A stretch of 64,000 bases of DNA from positions 1,054,001-1,118,000 of the forward strand of contig JAQFWX010000007.1 of NCBI GenBank assembly GCA_027605045.1, read 5' to 3'. Under the pieces are notes generated by a model, which made no database searches, had not been told where the DNA came from, and was given only the letters and a program-made list of their open reading frames with translations. This DNA is from Phallus indusiatus (taxonomy: Eukaryota > Basidiomycota > Agaricomycetes > Phallales > Phallaceae). A program made the translations under genes and the position numbers. This document shows positions 48,057 through 60,264 of this stretch, piece after piece (position 1 is the first letter of the stretch; every line of letters starts with the position of its first letter).

Positions 48057-49370
48057 CTAATGAGATCCAAATCTCGCATTGAGACTATCATAAATAAGGA
48101 AAATAAGGGCATTGCTTGGTGCCGCACGTGCAACAGTGAGTCCACAGCCAGCATAAAAGCCTCGTATACCCTCCTTACGCCACATTTTAACCGCCATCTC
48201 AGCAATACCTGTCCCTCGACCTCCATTAGTGGAACCTCGAAGTTCTTCTTCAGTTTGTACAGCACTCTTCACTGAGTCGGCCGGGAAAAGCACGAAGTTG
48301 AACATCACCCCAGCACACGCGCCTGCGAAAGCTAGTTCGTACCATTTCAAGTCCTTTTTGCTCAGTTCATTTCTCGGTATGCCTTCCTTTGCGGCGAGTC
48401 GATCGAGTAGAAACGAGGATACGGCTTCGTTTGTTCCGAACCATGCAGCACCTCCACCGGTTTCACGGATAAGGGTCCCTGTTTGACCAAGCCACAGTCC
48501 TTTTAGTCCGTGTTGGGCGACTGTGCGACGTATGATGGTCCATGGTCCATCTAATGTTTTGAAAGAAACTTGAGTATGATTGGATGATTGTGAAGAGACG
48601 GGATGTGGAAGTGTAGCCGCTGTGGCGGAAGCGTGTATCAAGGCTTGCACTTTGGCACGACGCTGAGCTTCGGATAGAGCGGGAGCTGTGGATTGTGCCA
48701 GAGCTTGGACTTGCATCTTACATTTCACGAGTTCAATTGGCGTTCTTAAGTTAATCAAATTAATCATTAAACGAGGCTTGCTATGACGCGCCATTTCGAT
48801 GATTTGACTTACAGTAGAAAGCTGGCAACACCACCGGCTCCGGCTGCTGCCAGCATAAGCTGCTTCAAGGACAGTGGTGCTCCGTAATCAAGGCCGTTCC
48901 ATGTTCGAATGACATGCTGGAGTTGATTATATGTGACGAATAGAGACGCGTTTTCGGCCATTGCGCCCACTATCGGCGCTGGGAGACCCTAGAATAAACA
49001 GCGGTTCTAATTTGTTCGATAAGGCCAAATAACATGTTAACTCACTCGGTATAACCCTCTTACGCCCTCGTGGACATATGTTTGTCTGAGACAATCAATC
49101 GGTCCCTTAAATCGAGCATGCTGGTCCAATACTTGGGACTGTAATCGAACCTTGCAAAGATCGAAAGGATGTTCAAATATTTTCGATATTATACCGGCCG
49201 TCTACAATGATATCAGAAACTGCTTCAAATTCCCAAGAAGATATAGAAATCTCTCATAATTGCTTTATGAAGATAACACTTACACTTCCAAATGCAACAT
49301 CTTTGAGACCTCGCCAAACTGGATTATTAGGGTTTGCTGGTATAGGACCTGCTGATAGAGCCTCGTCCAT
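48057..49370 (-). CDS. Mitochondrial carrier, ORT1/AMC-like (ornithine or basic amino acid)
   Basis: Four exons (49,284-49,370, 49,046-49,201, 48,813-48,988, 48,057-48,744) give 368 aa. Three carrier signatures are visible: FEHPFDLCKVRLQSQ, TPIELVKCKMQVQ and LFPADSVKSAVQTEEE, each at the start of one repeat of two TM helices. The second matches the ornithine carrier wording PIELVK. The repeats carry the expected helix ends GLYRGLPAPIVGAM, GLWLGQTGTLIRETGG and GFYAGCGLTVARAAPSN. A 45-residue Ala/Ser-rich insert follows the second signature. The carrier exchanges substrates across the inner membrane; ornithine/citrulline is inferred from the family. Confidence 0.8.
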
Positions 49371-50690
49371 AAAAAAACGATAACGCTTTAAGTCCCAAGA
49401 GAAAAACGTGATAAGCACAATTGTTATACACAGAAGATTCGTCCTTACCAGTAATGATGCTACCAGTGGTAGCTTGAAATGCTGTTGAGTCTAGTTGTAA
49501 TAAAGGCGTGAATCTAATAGGCACAACTACATCAGTTTAGTGTTTCAATTACAAATGATTACACTAACTGGTTCAAGTTCTGTAGCGCCTAGCTTCAATT
49601 GACGAGGTTTTGGCAAAGCGAGCAGAGGTGAAGATGAAAGAAAACAGGCAAAAGAAACAATTATAACGACCTTTGGACCTTAACCCTAACTATTGCATGG
49701 CAAACGCACCAGAGGTAGACAGATGAAAGGGTAACCCAGACGGTGGCCACTGGCAGCTTTCAGTAAGCAAACCAACAGGCAGGAGTGATATCACCTAGGG
49801 CTGCACCTGGCAAGCTCGGCATTAACCAGAAACGAACGCAAACGGGAATGCCGAGCAAATTTTCATAAGCGCTCATTCACCTAGGTATCTTGAATGCCAT
49901 CTGTGTTACAGAAACTATGAAGAGTTAATGACTTGCTCTTTGATTCAAATGAGTAGATTTGTAGTTGCGAATTTGCATTTTAATTCACTAAATACCCCAC
50001 ACAAAGCTGTTAAATACTGATAATGAAAAGGTAGGCCGGAGCTAGGATAAGGTTATGGTCTCATTGTTGGAACGCACCAATGAGAAACATTGTTGTAATT
50101 GGCGTAACAGCTATGTAAAACTAAACAAGCAAGGTTTTTCTAATTCTGATTCAGGCATCACCTTGGATCAATCACATGAATGAATTTTGACTGCTTAAGC
50201 CGAAACCAAGCTCCAAGTTCTAGTAATGGGCAAAATGGCGTTCTTTATAACACCGTACAAAGTATAAGGGTCCTTAAGTTATTTGCGCATAATTCGTACA
50301 ACTATGTGTTGTTTCAAAGAGCCCCAGGAAAGCAGCGACGGACATCGTGCAATTAAGAAGTGGGACAAAGGAGCAGTCAGGGATGTCCGGATGCATTTCA
50401 AAGGAGAAATCATGCCGCCGCCCTCGCAATCAATGATCATAAGACGTTAAGCACTGCACTGGAGGCGTATGCGGGACGGTTGAGGAAATAAAGCGCAGAG
50501 ACGATGCAAAGAGATAGGCATCGATAGGTAGCGATCGGTAGCCAGAAGATGACCATGAACTTTAATTAGGACACGATAAGACTTCGTAATAAGGGTCCGA
50601 AGAACTCCACGGACTCTGCGACATGTCTCGTTCCATGAAATTGCTTGACATGAAATGGTTTGAGAAGCGACCCTTCAGTTTACGGATAAA
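49371..50690. other. Intergenic, no gene seen; one hairpin
   Basis: No coding signal. At about 49,789-49,896 an inverted repeat pairs GCTCGGCATT with AATGCCGAGC, with outer CACCTAGG arms, a possible degraded fold-back element. Confidence 0.45.
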
Positions 50691-51596
50691 TTGTCTTCAG
50701 AGACCTAAGCATTCTTGAATTGTCTAGGTGAAAATCATCCGTGGTAAACTATCCTCAAAAGACCGGGATGGATGATTTGACGGATCTGAGCCATCCTTTC
50801 CTATGAGCTTGAAAGGTGGTTCGTCTAGTATCGTTATAGCGCATCATCAATGTCCGTGCCAATCTCCTCGAGTTTTCATAACCAGGGCAATCGCTCGAAA
50901 AGTAATTCGCTCCGTATCATTAGATGCTTTTGATGATGAGAAGTACCTTTGGCTAGGAAATGTGTGGGGCTTGAGAGATACCATCGCGGTCTCGCGTGCA
51001 AATCGACTTTTTTTTTGTCGTTTTACCCCATTTGCGATGTGGGAGGATCGAGTCTAGAGGCGTTATCTCTGCAGAACAGTGGGTCGTATAAGCAATGAAA
51101 AATAAGAAAGGCGCGGCGCGCCGGACCTTACGCGCCATTACGGTCATCATGTTCTATCTGGATCTTCGAAGTCGGGACTCGGTTGATTTTCCAGAACGCT
51201 AATAGATCCCAATCATGCAAAAAGCACAGGCCACCGAATATGCATCCGCCTTTATTTTTCCACCTGAATCGTCTCTGAAAACCTACCTGAGCACACGCAG
51301 TAGCTTTTGTTGGCTTGGGGGTTACCAGTTACCGGTTATCTAGTCCTGGTCGGAATGTAGGTTAAAACTTAAGTCACTCTTTAAAGAAAGACCAAGCCAA
51401 CATTTTTCGCCCACAGGTATGAACGCGCAAATAAAAGCAACTGAGGCCTGAGTAGAGTCACTTCGTGTTAACTCAACCCGCTTGACGAGCCCCCGTGGCC
51501 AGGCCCCAGCAGGCCTCAAACGTTTTAAAGCATTGAGAAAAGCCCAAACAGGACTTTTATTGCCCGACCTCATACAAGAGAACATTCGTTTATGTC
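50691..51596. repeat. Left part of segmental duplication (unit 1)
   Basis: From AATTGTCTTCAGAG at about 50,692 the sequence is colinear with 60,264 onward. The small ORFs inside lack homologous frames between the two copies and are not supported as genes. It leads directly into seven-TM gene G. Confidence 0.7.
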
Positions 51597-52959
51597 ATGT
51601 CGCTGCCAGTGCAAGACTTCCAACTCGACTATTCATTTTTATGCAACATTGGTAACGATAGGTTCAACTATTTGTATATGGGCAACTGACGTTTCGGCTA
51701 ATGTAGTCGCCAGCACAGCGCTGATTGTCTGGGACGATCTTTTGACCTTCAGCGAAGAGGTGGGTGGCGGTTCAAAATTTCTACGTGCTATATATACCTC
51801 GTACTGAATGTCAGAACAGAATGTTTATTCGATCGTACGTGACCCTTCATAGTTCTGATATAATTGCCGTGTGTTCAAGACTTCAGATCCAATGCCGGTA
51901 CTTCGGTGAAAGTACTATATTGTATGGCCCGATATGTTGCTCTTGCGCTCTATCGGTACGTTTTCTCAGCACTCGTTATACAAATCGTAATCACATTTTT
52001 TTTAAAGTGGAATGACGTTGGCTTTCGTCGGAAACCATAAAAGATTCGGTTTCTGTACAAATATTATGTGGTCAGTCCTTTTCTCTGGCACAGTTATAGT
52101 AACGTGCTCAAACATACTGCTTATACAACGAGGTATGCATTTAATCATAATTTGGAAATGTCCAAAAAAATAATGATACTCAGTATCCGCGTTTTGTGGC
52201 CGTTCAAAACTATTACTGTGGTTTCTCTCTTTGACATTCATATTGGGTGAAAGTTCGGCGATAGTTGTCCTGGCTCTGGACATATCTAAATATCATGTCG
52301 TCGACTTAAAAAGCAATCTTCCTTCGTCTTTCGGAAACTGCGTTATCGAGCACTACTCCGGAATCCTATCATTAATCTTGTAAGAAATTCTAGTCAATGG
52401 CAAAAGTGTTGCAAAAAATTTGACAAAAGGTCTCAAAAGGTTTCTTGAACTTGGGTTCCAAAGTGTCGCCTTTACTTGCATTATCGCACGGGTTGTCCCA
52501 TTGATGTTCACGTCATGGAAAACAGGTCTTCAGATGTCTCCACTATACATGGATATTTTGAGGGATGGGATATGGGTTTACATGATTTTGTTTCGTAAGA
52601 GCAGCTTTGATTTTAAACTTGCTTTCCGTCCCTTAATTGAGAAGTCTCAAATCAGTAACCTTCTTACTCTCTGGTATTTATATGCACACTGAGAGCCTTC
52701 GGGGTCTATCATTTGCTATGTAAGTTGGGAACAAAACTTTTAGGTACACCACAAATTTGTTGATCGAATAATTAGGATGGACATATGCGGCATCCAGTAT
52801 CTGTGTAAGTGTTTGCTAGATACAATTGCCGTTCTTTGCCAATCGCTGACGCCATTACAGTGTACGCGTCTGATATTGAATCTTTATTATTCAGTGAATC
52901 GTGTTGGGGTCCGCTCAGATCTCAGCATTTTCTCATTGTATTTGTTGTACAGCCGCTAA
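51597..52959 (+). pseudogene. Seven-TM DUF6533-type copy G, probable frameshift
   Basis: This is the duplicate of gene G' (61,202-62,574). The exon order is that of cluster II. ATG 51597 opens MSLPVQDFQLDYSFLCNI, then VASTALIVWDDLLTFSEE. Exon 3, which should read RVFIRS, has lost 2 nt next to its acceptor (ACAGAATG versus ACAGAGAGTG), breaking the phase into exon 4. All downstream exons remain readable (VTCSNILLIQR, KRFLELGFQSVAFTCIIARVV, RDGIWVYMILF and CTRLILNLYYS). A recent pseudogene, or an alternative acceptor rescues it. Confidence 0.6.
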
Positions 52960-54136
52960 CACTCTTGGTAACTAGTGAGTTGCCATATCAAGAGTCTTTA
53001 CCGCACTGAGTCGCCATGTCAGGAATCTTTACCGCGCCTCACAAAACATGACATTTTCCGCCTAGAATGCTGCTTTCTCCCCTCGAAATAGGTTTTATAG
53101 TATTCAATTCTATCACTCCTTCATATCTAATGTTTTCTCAAACCATACAATACAAGTTTATATCCTAAAGCAGGTTTTTTTCGTTTCCCGCCACGGCAGC
53201 CTATGGCAGTGTGCTCGCGCGTCAAATTCTCATGGCCCACAGCTTCATCGCCAGAATGATCGGAAAGAAATATTGATGCCAATGAAGTCGTTCAGGTTAT
53301 GCGAATAAATTGGTCTCTCTGGTGGTTGAGAGGTATCCTCAAAATGTGGGGGACTTGAGATCAGGTCTTGTAAAAAATCAGTTTCGTCAACAAGCTGCTT
53401 TCTTCGCTGAGAATACTTTGTTTCTTCTGATTCAACCCTTCTCTGGAAGATAGAAAGCCATCACGTCCAGATAGCAGCCATCAACTCCGCAGGAAATTGA
53501 GTCATGGTAGTACGAAAGGTAACGAAAATAACTGAAAGCGCCGGCAGCCATGGAAGTTTGTTACAGATCCGGCTCGGAACCCTGTGTCGCAATGTCGTTT
53601 GGTGACTTTATCACTGTCAGAAGGTGATGTACGCTGCACGTTTATATGAATTTATAACGTCTGAGATTGCTCGTTACTGAAAAAAATTAATCAGAGTTCC
53701 TTGCGCGGACGGATGAGGGCACCTAAACAGCTGAGAAACGGTCGCTCCATGTAGATACAACCGACGCTGGAACCATTTAAATTTTTTCAGACGGTGTTGT
53801 TGAAACCAGAAAAAGTCAAACAAATACATAGAAGATATTCTTCACCTATGTACCTCCGACAACGCAATATTCTTTGGCGGGCGATTTGAACTCCGAGGGT
53901 TGTCTTGTTCCTCAGAAACTGAGATATATTCCAATCTTTTGATAGTCTCACGGAGTCTGAGACTGATCTTCGTTGGTACGGAGACGCAAGCGATAAGAGC
54001 AGTTGAGGAGTAAATGTTTTACGTCGCGAAGGAAGCCAGCACCAGGAGTCCTCGAACTTTTAAATGGTGCTTTTATAATTGAACAAGTGAAACAGGACCA
54101 TCTCTGCTTATCTTCCTACAAAAGAATCATAATATC
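52960..54136. other. Spacer with duplicated minus-strand ORF remnants
   Basis: 53,150-53,700 repeats at 62,760-63,420. The minus-strand ORF near 53,465-53,550 (MAAGAFSYFRYLSYYHD) has a frameshifted counterpart in the other copy. I see no conserved reading frame, so no gene is called. Confidence 0.45.
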
Positions 54137-55474
54137 ATGTCACTTACAGCACAGATAGTCGAAACCTTCCAGCTTGGTTACCCACTCTTGAACAACATCG
54201 GTGATGGATTTTTTCGAGTTTTGTGCAGATGACTGACTCCCAAGCATTGCAGTCGCTTGCACCACTCTGATTGTCTGGGATACCCTTTTGACCTTCAATG
54301 AAGAAGTAAGCCTCATTTACTACGGACATGTCACGTTCTGAATTTCAAAACAGAGAGTGTTTATTCAATTGTACGCAATTCTCATTGATCCTGAGGAATT
54401 CAGTGTATGTTGAAGGCTCCAGATCCAAGGCCAGTACTTGGGTGAAAGTACTATATTGTATGTCTCGATACATTGCTCTTGCAATTTATATGTATGTTTT
54501 CCGCGACCCGTTTTACAACATTTAGTGACTTCCTTTCTTTCTTTCTTGAAATTATAGTGTGGCAATGTGTTTTTTTGTTGGAAGCCATGAACAACTCCGC
54601 TTCTGTTCGAAAATCATGTGGCTCGTCAGTTTTGCTGGCACAGCTATAATAGCGTGCTCACACATATTACTCATCCAACGAGGTACGTGATGGTTTAGAG
54701 ATTAGGGAAAGCCTCAAAATCAATGGTACTTAGTATATGCATTCTGTGGCCGTTCAAAACTATTACTCTGGGCCCTCTCCTTCTTGTTCTTATTGAATCA
54801 AACTTCGGGGGTGGTTATCCTGTCCCTGGAAGTACTACCCGAATTTGTGGTTGTTGACTTGCAAGGAAACCTTCCTGCACTTTTCGGAAACTGCGTCATC
54901 ATGCACTATTCCAGAACCCTTTCATTAATCTTGTGAGAAACTTATAATTAACCGTAATAAATACCTGACAACAAGTGCTCAAAAGTTTCCTCGGGCTGGA
55001 ATTCCATATTATTGCCTTCGCTTGCATTATTATACGAGTTGCCTCGTTACGGTTCACGTCATGGAGGACAGGTGTTCGCGTGCCTTCGCTATATGCGGAT
55101 TTCTTGAAGGATGGGATATGGGTATTCATGTTTTCGTCTTGTAAGTTAATTCGAACTTGCTTTTCACCATTGTAGCTGAAAAGGCTTAATTAGTGGTTTC
55201 CTTACTCCCTGGCGTTTATATCCGTGCTGAGAGTTTTATTGGGCTATCTTTTGCTGCGTGAGTTTCTTTAAGAAAAACCTTTTGGGTATGCTATTTATTG
55301 ACCAAATGAATTAAGATGGTCATATGTCATCTCCAGTATCTGTGTAGGTGTTGCGATTAAGGCATATTTATAAATACCTTTTTCTACAGATCACTGATAC
55401 TATTGCAGTGTACACGTCTGATATTGAATCTAAACCACTCGGTTAACAGGGATCGTGATTTTGGCAGAGATTGA
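54137..55474 (+). CDS. Seven-TM DUF6533-type protein, cluster II copy H
   Basis: ATG 54137 (MSLTAQIVETFQLGYPLLNN). Ten exons with continuous phase: VACTTLIVWDTLLTFNEE, RVFIQL, STWVKVLYCMSRYIALAIY, MWLVSFAGTAIIACSHILL, VYAFCGRSKLLLW, KDGIWVFMFSS, LIGLSFAA-type TM7 and CTRLILNLNHSVNRDRDFGRD. The signature Trp after E(E) of the DUF6533 domain is Gln here. The short basic tail differs from the acidic tails of cluster I. Function unknown; membrane. Confidence 0.72.
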
Positions 55475-56377
55475 ATGTCGCAGAGAATAGCATTTTCTCC
55501 AACAATTCATCATTATTACGAATTTTGCGATATCAAATTTTAACAATGTCGAAGCTTCTGATGAGAAATCCATGTTATGAACTGAGTTTCAGGCTCATCT
55601 CAAGTTCGTCGATGGCTGTCGTGGACATCAAGCTGTGCTCTCGCCGATACTCGGAGTAAAATATTTTCAGTTGTTTGAAATCGTTAAACCGAGTCGACTT
55701 GCAAAGTCGTCGTTATGAATGTATAATTCCAAAAGGAACTGGATATCATAAATGAGTTTGAAAGTCTGAGCGGGACTGGCATGTGAACTTACTAAGAACC
55801 TAGATGGTGAATGTTACACATAGCCATTGATTCTTATCGACTTGAGGCTGGGTCAGACCTGGTTCGCAATCAGTGCCTTGGGGTACCGCATTGCAGTCGC
55901 CTGAGGATCTGCCGCACTTCATGCCACTCAAGTATAAAGGGCTATCTGTTTTAGATCATTTCGCTCCAAACACCTTACCCCAGGACGAATAACATGTACA
56001 TGCGAAACATGTTTGAAATGACGTTTCAACTCAGAACGTGGATAGAACTGTCAGACCACATAAACCTGGCAGATAGGAAGAGCTATAAATAGTTTTTGTT
56101 GTACTTTCAAGTTATCAAGCATGTTAAATATATTTGCGTTCTTTGTTAGATTTCAATATCATGGCTGATGACCGCAGTGGTCTAGCAAGCCTGTCCAATA
56201 AAGGATGTTCAGAAGCACTTTACACCCAATATACCTTGCCAATTCAGTTGAGAAAAGATATCTCAACTGAACCGAACTTGCTGATGACAATCTTCCACGC
56301 TTTCCGTGTTCCTATATATATATGGTTAAACATTCAATGAACCGACCGATCTTCGTCGCGACTGTTCGTTCATGTAC
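55475..56377. other. Intergenic, no gene seen
   Basis: AT-rich spacer between copies H and I; short ORFs without domains. Confidence 0.4.
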
Positions 56378-57698
56378 ATGTCAATGGATTTGGAGTCACT
56401 ACAGCAAATTGTGCCGGAAATCTCACTTACTTATCCATATTTATACAATCTTGGTAAAAGGCTGATGTTCTTGTTCCACGACGTACAAAGCGATTGACCA
56501 GTGTGCAGTTGCAAGCACGGCCCTCATTGTCTGGGATACATTCTTAACCTCTGATGAAGAGGTAGGCTTCTCTGATATGTAATTTATCACATACTGACTT
56601 TCGAGATAGATAGGGTTCATCTGGTCGTGAGTGCCTTTATTCGGTTTAATCTTGGAATTCAACATCGCAGATCTGGCTTTACATTAGTTAAAGTCTTATA
56701 TTTTATCGTCAGATATCTCCCACTTGTAATTCACAGGTACGATCATTTATCCACCTTATAAATTTTTTAATATTTCGAAAGTGGTGTGATTTTCACGTTC
56801 TTTGGACATTTTCCCGGGACGCACTTTTGCTCAGAAGTTATGTGGCTCATAAACATTCTGAGCGCAGTTACAATGGCATGTTCGAACATATTGCTTATTC
56901 AACGAGGTATGCATTTTCAGTTTTTGAGTTTGAAATGTCTGAATGGAGGTAAATTCAGTATATGCATTTTACGGACGCTCAAAATTCTTGTTGTGGTTTC
57001 TTTGTGTACTGATCGTACTGATTGAATCTTCGGCGATGGTTGTTTTGGCTTTGGGTGTGCCTAGATATATTGTTGGCTCAGAGCAAAACATTCCTCCTTC
57101 CTTGGGCCGTTGTGTTGTCAAACATTATTCGGGAATTTTATCATTCGTTTTGTGAGTGACTCAAAGGCATCGACAGGTCCTGTTGATTTATACCAAATGT
57201 GCGAAAAGGTTCCTACAGTTGATATTCCAAAGCATTGCATTTGTTTGCATCGTCGCGCGATTTGTCAGACTGCAGCGTACAGCATGGAAAATAGGCCTAG
57301 GGGTTTTGACTTCCCCACTTTACACTGTCTTTATGAGGGACGGGATATGGGTGTTTATACTTTTGTCTTGTAAGCCCCAATTCAGTTTGATTTCATCTTA
57401 TTTGAAGAAATATTGTCTTAGTAACGTTCTTGCTTTCTGGGATTTACATGCATACATTCACTATTCCGGGCCCGTCCTTTGCTCTGTACGTGTGATTGAG
57501 ATGCCATTCGTCATTTGTTGACTGAACACATATGTTCAGATGGTCATGTGTCGCTTCTAGCATTTGCGTAAGTGTTATGATGTCCCATGAAGTTCTCAAC
57601 TGCCACCCATGCTATCACAGTCCACTCGCTTGATATTGAACCTGAATTACTCGGCGAATGGGGATAAGGATCCTCGTATCTCCTCCGGGTCTGTTTGA
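56378..57698 (+). CDS. Seven-TM DUF6533-type protein, cluster II copy I
   Basis: ATG 56378 (MSMDLESLQQIVPEISL). Ten exons, all phases consistent. This copy shows the domain best: VASTALIVWDTFLTSDEE, IGFIWS, then FTLVKVLYFIVRYLPLVIHR, the IW...K.LY...RYLPL pattern of DUF6533. It continues MWLINILSAVTMACSNILLIQR, VYAFYGRSKFLLWFL, LQLIFQSIAFVCIVARFV, RDGIWVFILLS, SWSCVASSIC-type TM7 and STRLILNLNYS. No defects found; it may be the least derived copy of the cluster. Confidence 0.78.
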
Positions 57699-58324
57699 AT
57701 GTGGTCAAATAAGTTGTTTTCTATAACGGGTGCATGAATACAGATGTATAAACACATTCAAATTGTAGTTTCGATAAACCATCGAATGAAAAGATTGACG
57801 TATAGATCATATCATACTAGCAGCTACCTTAAGTTCGGCTTTCAGTTCATATTATTAAGTCATCTTATCCGAACCACTTAAATCCGAGTTCTACTATCAC
57901 TAGTATGAATTTCTATCGCCCATTCAAATAATTTGAGAAGAGTTCAAGAACACCTCATGAGTAAGTTTGGGTAAGTTTGCTATACCTCTGACGGCCAGCC
58001 CTACTAGTACTATGAATAGACGACGCCAGAGTACGGATAAAACTGTGAGTGAATTTGACCGTGAGATCTCAGCTGAAGGATGAGGGAAATACGATGACCT
58101 AACATATTATAAGAGAAAATGGGTGAATTAAACACACATATATTAGAGGTCAAAGAAAGAAAGGAAGGGAAATGGGAAGGAAGGAAGATAAGCAAAAAGA
58201 GCGTCTGTAGGACTAACGAAGTGACATCATATTACACATATGTATGCACATTGTAATTCGCAGCGCAAAGTTCTTTGCACCAATGTAACTATCTTTCAAA
58301 TCGAGATAACGGAAGATAAGGGTG
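57699..58324. other. Intergenic, convergent 3' ends
   Basis: Between copy I (+) and the PP2C gene (-). A GA-rich run near 58,150-58,200; otherwise nothing recognised. Confidence 0.45.
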
Positions 58325-59734
58325 CTAAACAATGTCGACAATGACAAGGGACATGTCATCCCGTAAATACTCTGATTTTTCCATTGTACCCATAGTCTCC
58401 TCGGCCATACGAAGATCGTCCAGACCAAATAAGATGTTACGAATCACCCCATCAGCAATATTATCAATGTCCGCCGAAGATATTAAGGAGTGACCTATGG
58501 TCTTTTCGCAAGATAACAACGCCTCACGGTCCAGTAAATCCATGGCAGCGAGAGAAACAATCATTTTATCCACCTCCTCGTCAGGTACTCCTCGCTCCGT
58601 AAGTGATGACCGCAATCCGTCGGAAGCAAAAACAAGAACGTCTCCTTTTTGAATAGAGAAACGCATGACGGAAGGTGTTGAGGAGATGTAAGGAGGGGTG
58701 TGGTTTTTTTCCGTCCATTTATCGACAAATGTGTGATGAATCGGAGTGCCCCACATCCTACTTAACACCTTAGCAAAATCAATAGGTACTTTAAGAATGG
58801 CATTCCCAAGAGCTATAAATGAAGTATGAATACAAGCCCCCAATGTATGTCACTTGCTTACCCCGCGTAACTCCAAGATGCCCTTTGATTCGATGATATT
58901 TGATTAGATCATGTTCAGAAGGATGTTCTTTCTGAATGCGTTGAACTTCAGCCTCGTTGTGTAGATTGTGCAAGTCGTTCAGAGGGGTGACAGTTATGTC
59001 ATTGTTTGCGATACGACCCAGATCTACCGATACAGTATTAGTACTTCTGGTGTCTGTTTTAAATGTAGAAAGGGACTCACATCCTTCGGAGTCGCCGAGA
59101 GAAGCGACCCACATATTCTGTTCACCAGCATCAGACCTTGCTGATATAATGACGGCAATTAGAGCAGTCGACCCAGCGCAGGAACGGCTCATGACCGGAT
59201 AAGGGTCATCTTCGCCCATCTCCTTCATACCCAGAAAGCGAGGAATGTCATCCTCGGTCCATTGGTTCCAGGGCTTGGAATCCATTTCACGTAGTCTCTT
59301 TATCAGAGTCTGATGAAGGTTTGCATCGAATTCTTGGATAGCATTGATTAGAGCACCGGGTATAGTATTGTCGAGAGTGCTGAAATTCTGAGCGATTTCA
59401 GCAGAGACTCGCTCGTCAACAAATTTTAATAAATATTTGGACGCGTAGTCTGATGTTGTGATGTGATAATGACCTAAAAACACGCTTTTACCTCGATAAA
59501 TTTGTGTAACAAATCAATTTTCGTACCGTCGAAAACGCCGACGATCAACCCATAATGAGTGTGCAACACGGCTGTTCTATCCTCGTTTTGGTATTTATAC
59601 ACTTGGAAGGATGCTTGATGAATTTTGAAGCTAGGGTCCAAGAGGTCTATGGATTTATGGCTTTTGGAGGCGAACTGCTTGTTCATAGCATCCCTCGTGT
59701 GGCGAGCTTTGCCAGTAGAACAGATGTTCGACAT
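58325..59734 (-). CDS. PP2C-type protein phosphatase, PDP-like
   Basis: Three exons (59,527-59,734, 58,862-59,473, 58,325-58,812) give 435 aa. PP2C motifs in order: NEDR (50-53), GVFDGHY (69 is the metal Asp), GSTALIAVI, VASLGDSEG, LNDLHNLHNEAEVQRIQKEHP, TRALGN (274-277), DVLVFASDGLRSSL and YLRDDMSLVIV. The EHP-containing flap resembles mitochondrial pyruvate dehydrogenase phosphatases and related fungal PP2Cs. The usual RALGD motif is RALGN, replacing a metal-linked Asp by Asn. A clear mitochondrial presequence is not evident; the 5' end could be longer. Confidence 0.8.
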
Positions 59735-60231
59735 TGCAGCTGAATTAAGATTCTCAAGTTTGCTGGTGTATGAAGAGATTAGAGTGAGAGTAATCGATAA
59801 TCGATAAGCATCAAGGAATGGTGGACAAACAAGCCATCTGATTACGGGCATTCCCAGTGAACAGGGGTTAATCGATAATCCCTCAACCCGTTCGGCGAAA
59901 GCCATAAACATTGAATGCCAGGAACGGTGTATTGCTTTTGTTGATATTACTAGCCACGAGTGCGTCACTAGAGAACAATGGATTGATTGCATTCGGAAAC
60001 CCGGGCTGATAATTCCGATGCAGGGTACACACGACAAGAAGCAGCCAGGAATACCCTAGTGAAATTCCTGAGGAAATGTCGTAATTCATTGTCTCTCTCG
60101 ATCACCCATGATAAAGGACGTTGGGCGCTTTTTAATGATAGGGAAGTGGCGTATAAGGAAATGGCGTTGAGTAGAAAGAACGGATTAGGAGGATGACGAA
60201 GAATACCGTGAAGAGGCGGGCGGCGAGATAA
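59735..60231. promoter_or_regulatory. Upstream region of the PP2C gene
   Basis: The minus frame remains open to 60,037 but has no recognisable domain. Likely promoter and 5' UTR. Confidence 0.4.
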
Positions 60232-60264
60232 GATTTACATATACGAGTCTCGTATATGTAAATC
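60232..60264. repeat. Perfect 33-bp palindrome
   Basis: A 16-bp arm GATTTACATATACGAG is followed by one base and its exact reverse complement. It ends where the segmental duplication begins. Confidence 0.9.

Noticed and set aside
53220..53560. Small minus-strand ORFs as peptide pheromone or effector genes
   Set aside because: No signal peptide or C-terminal CaaX, and the frame is not conserved between the two duplicated copies.
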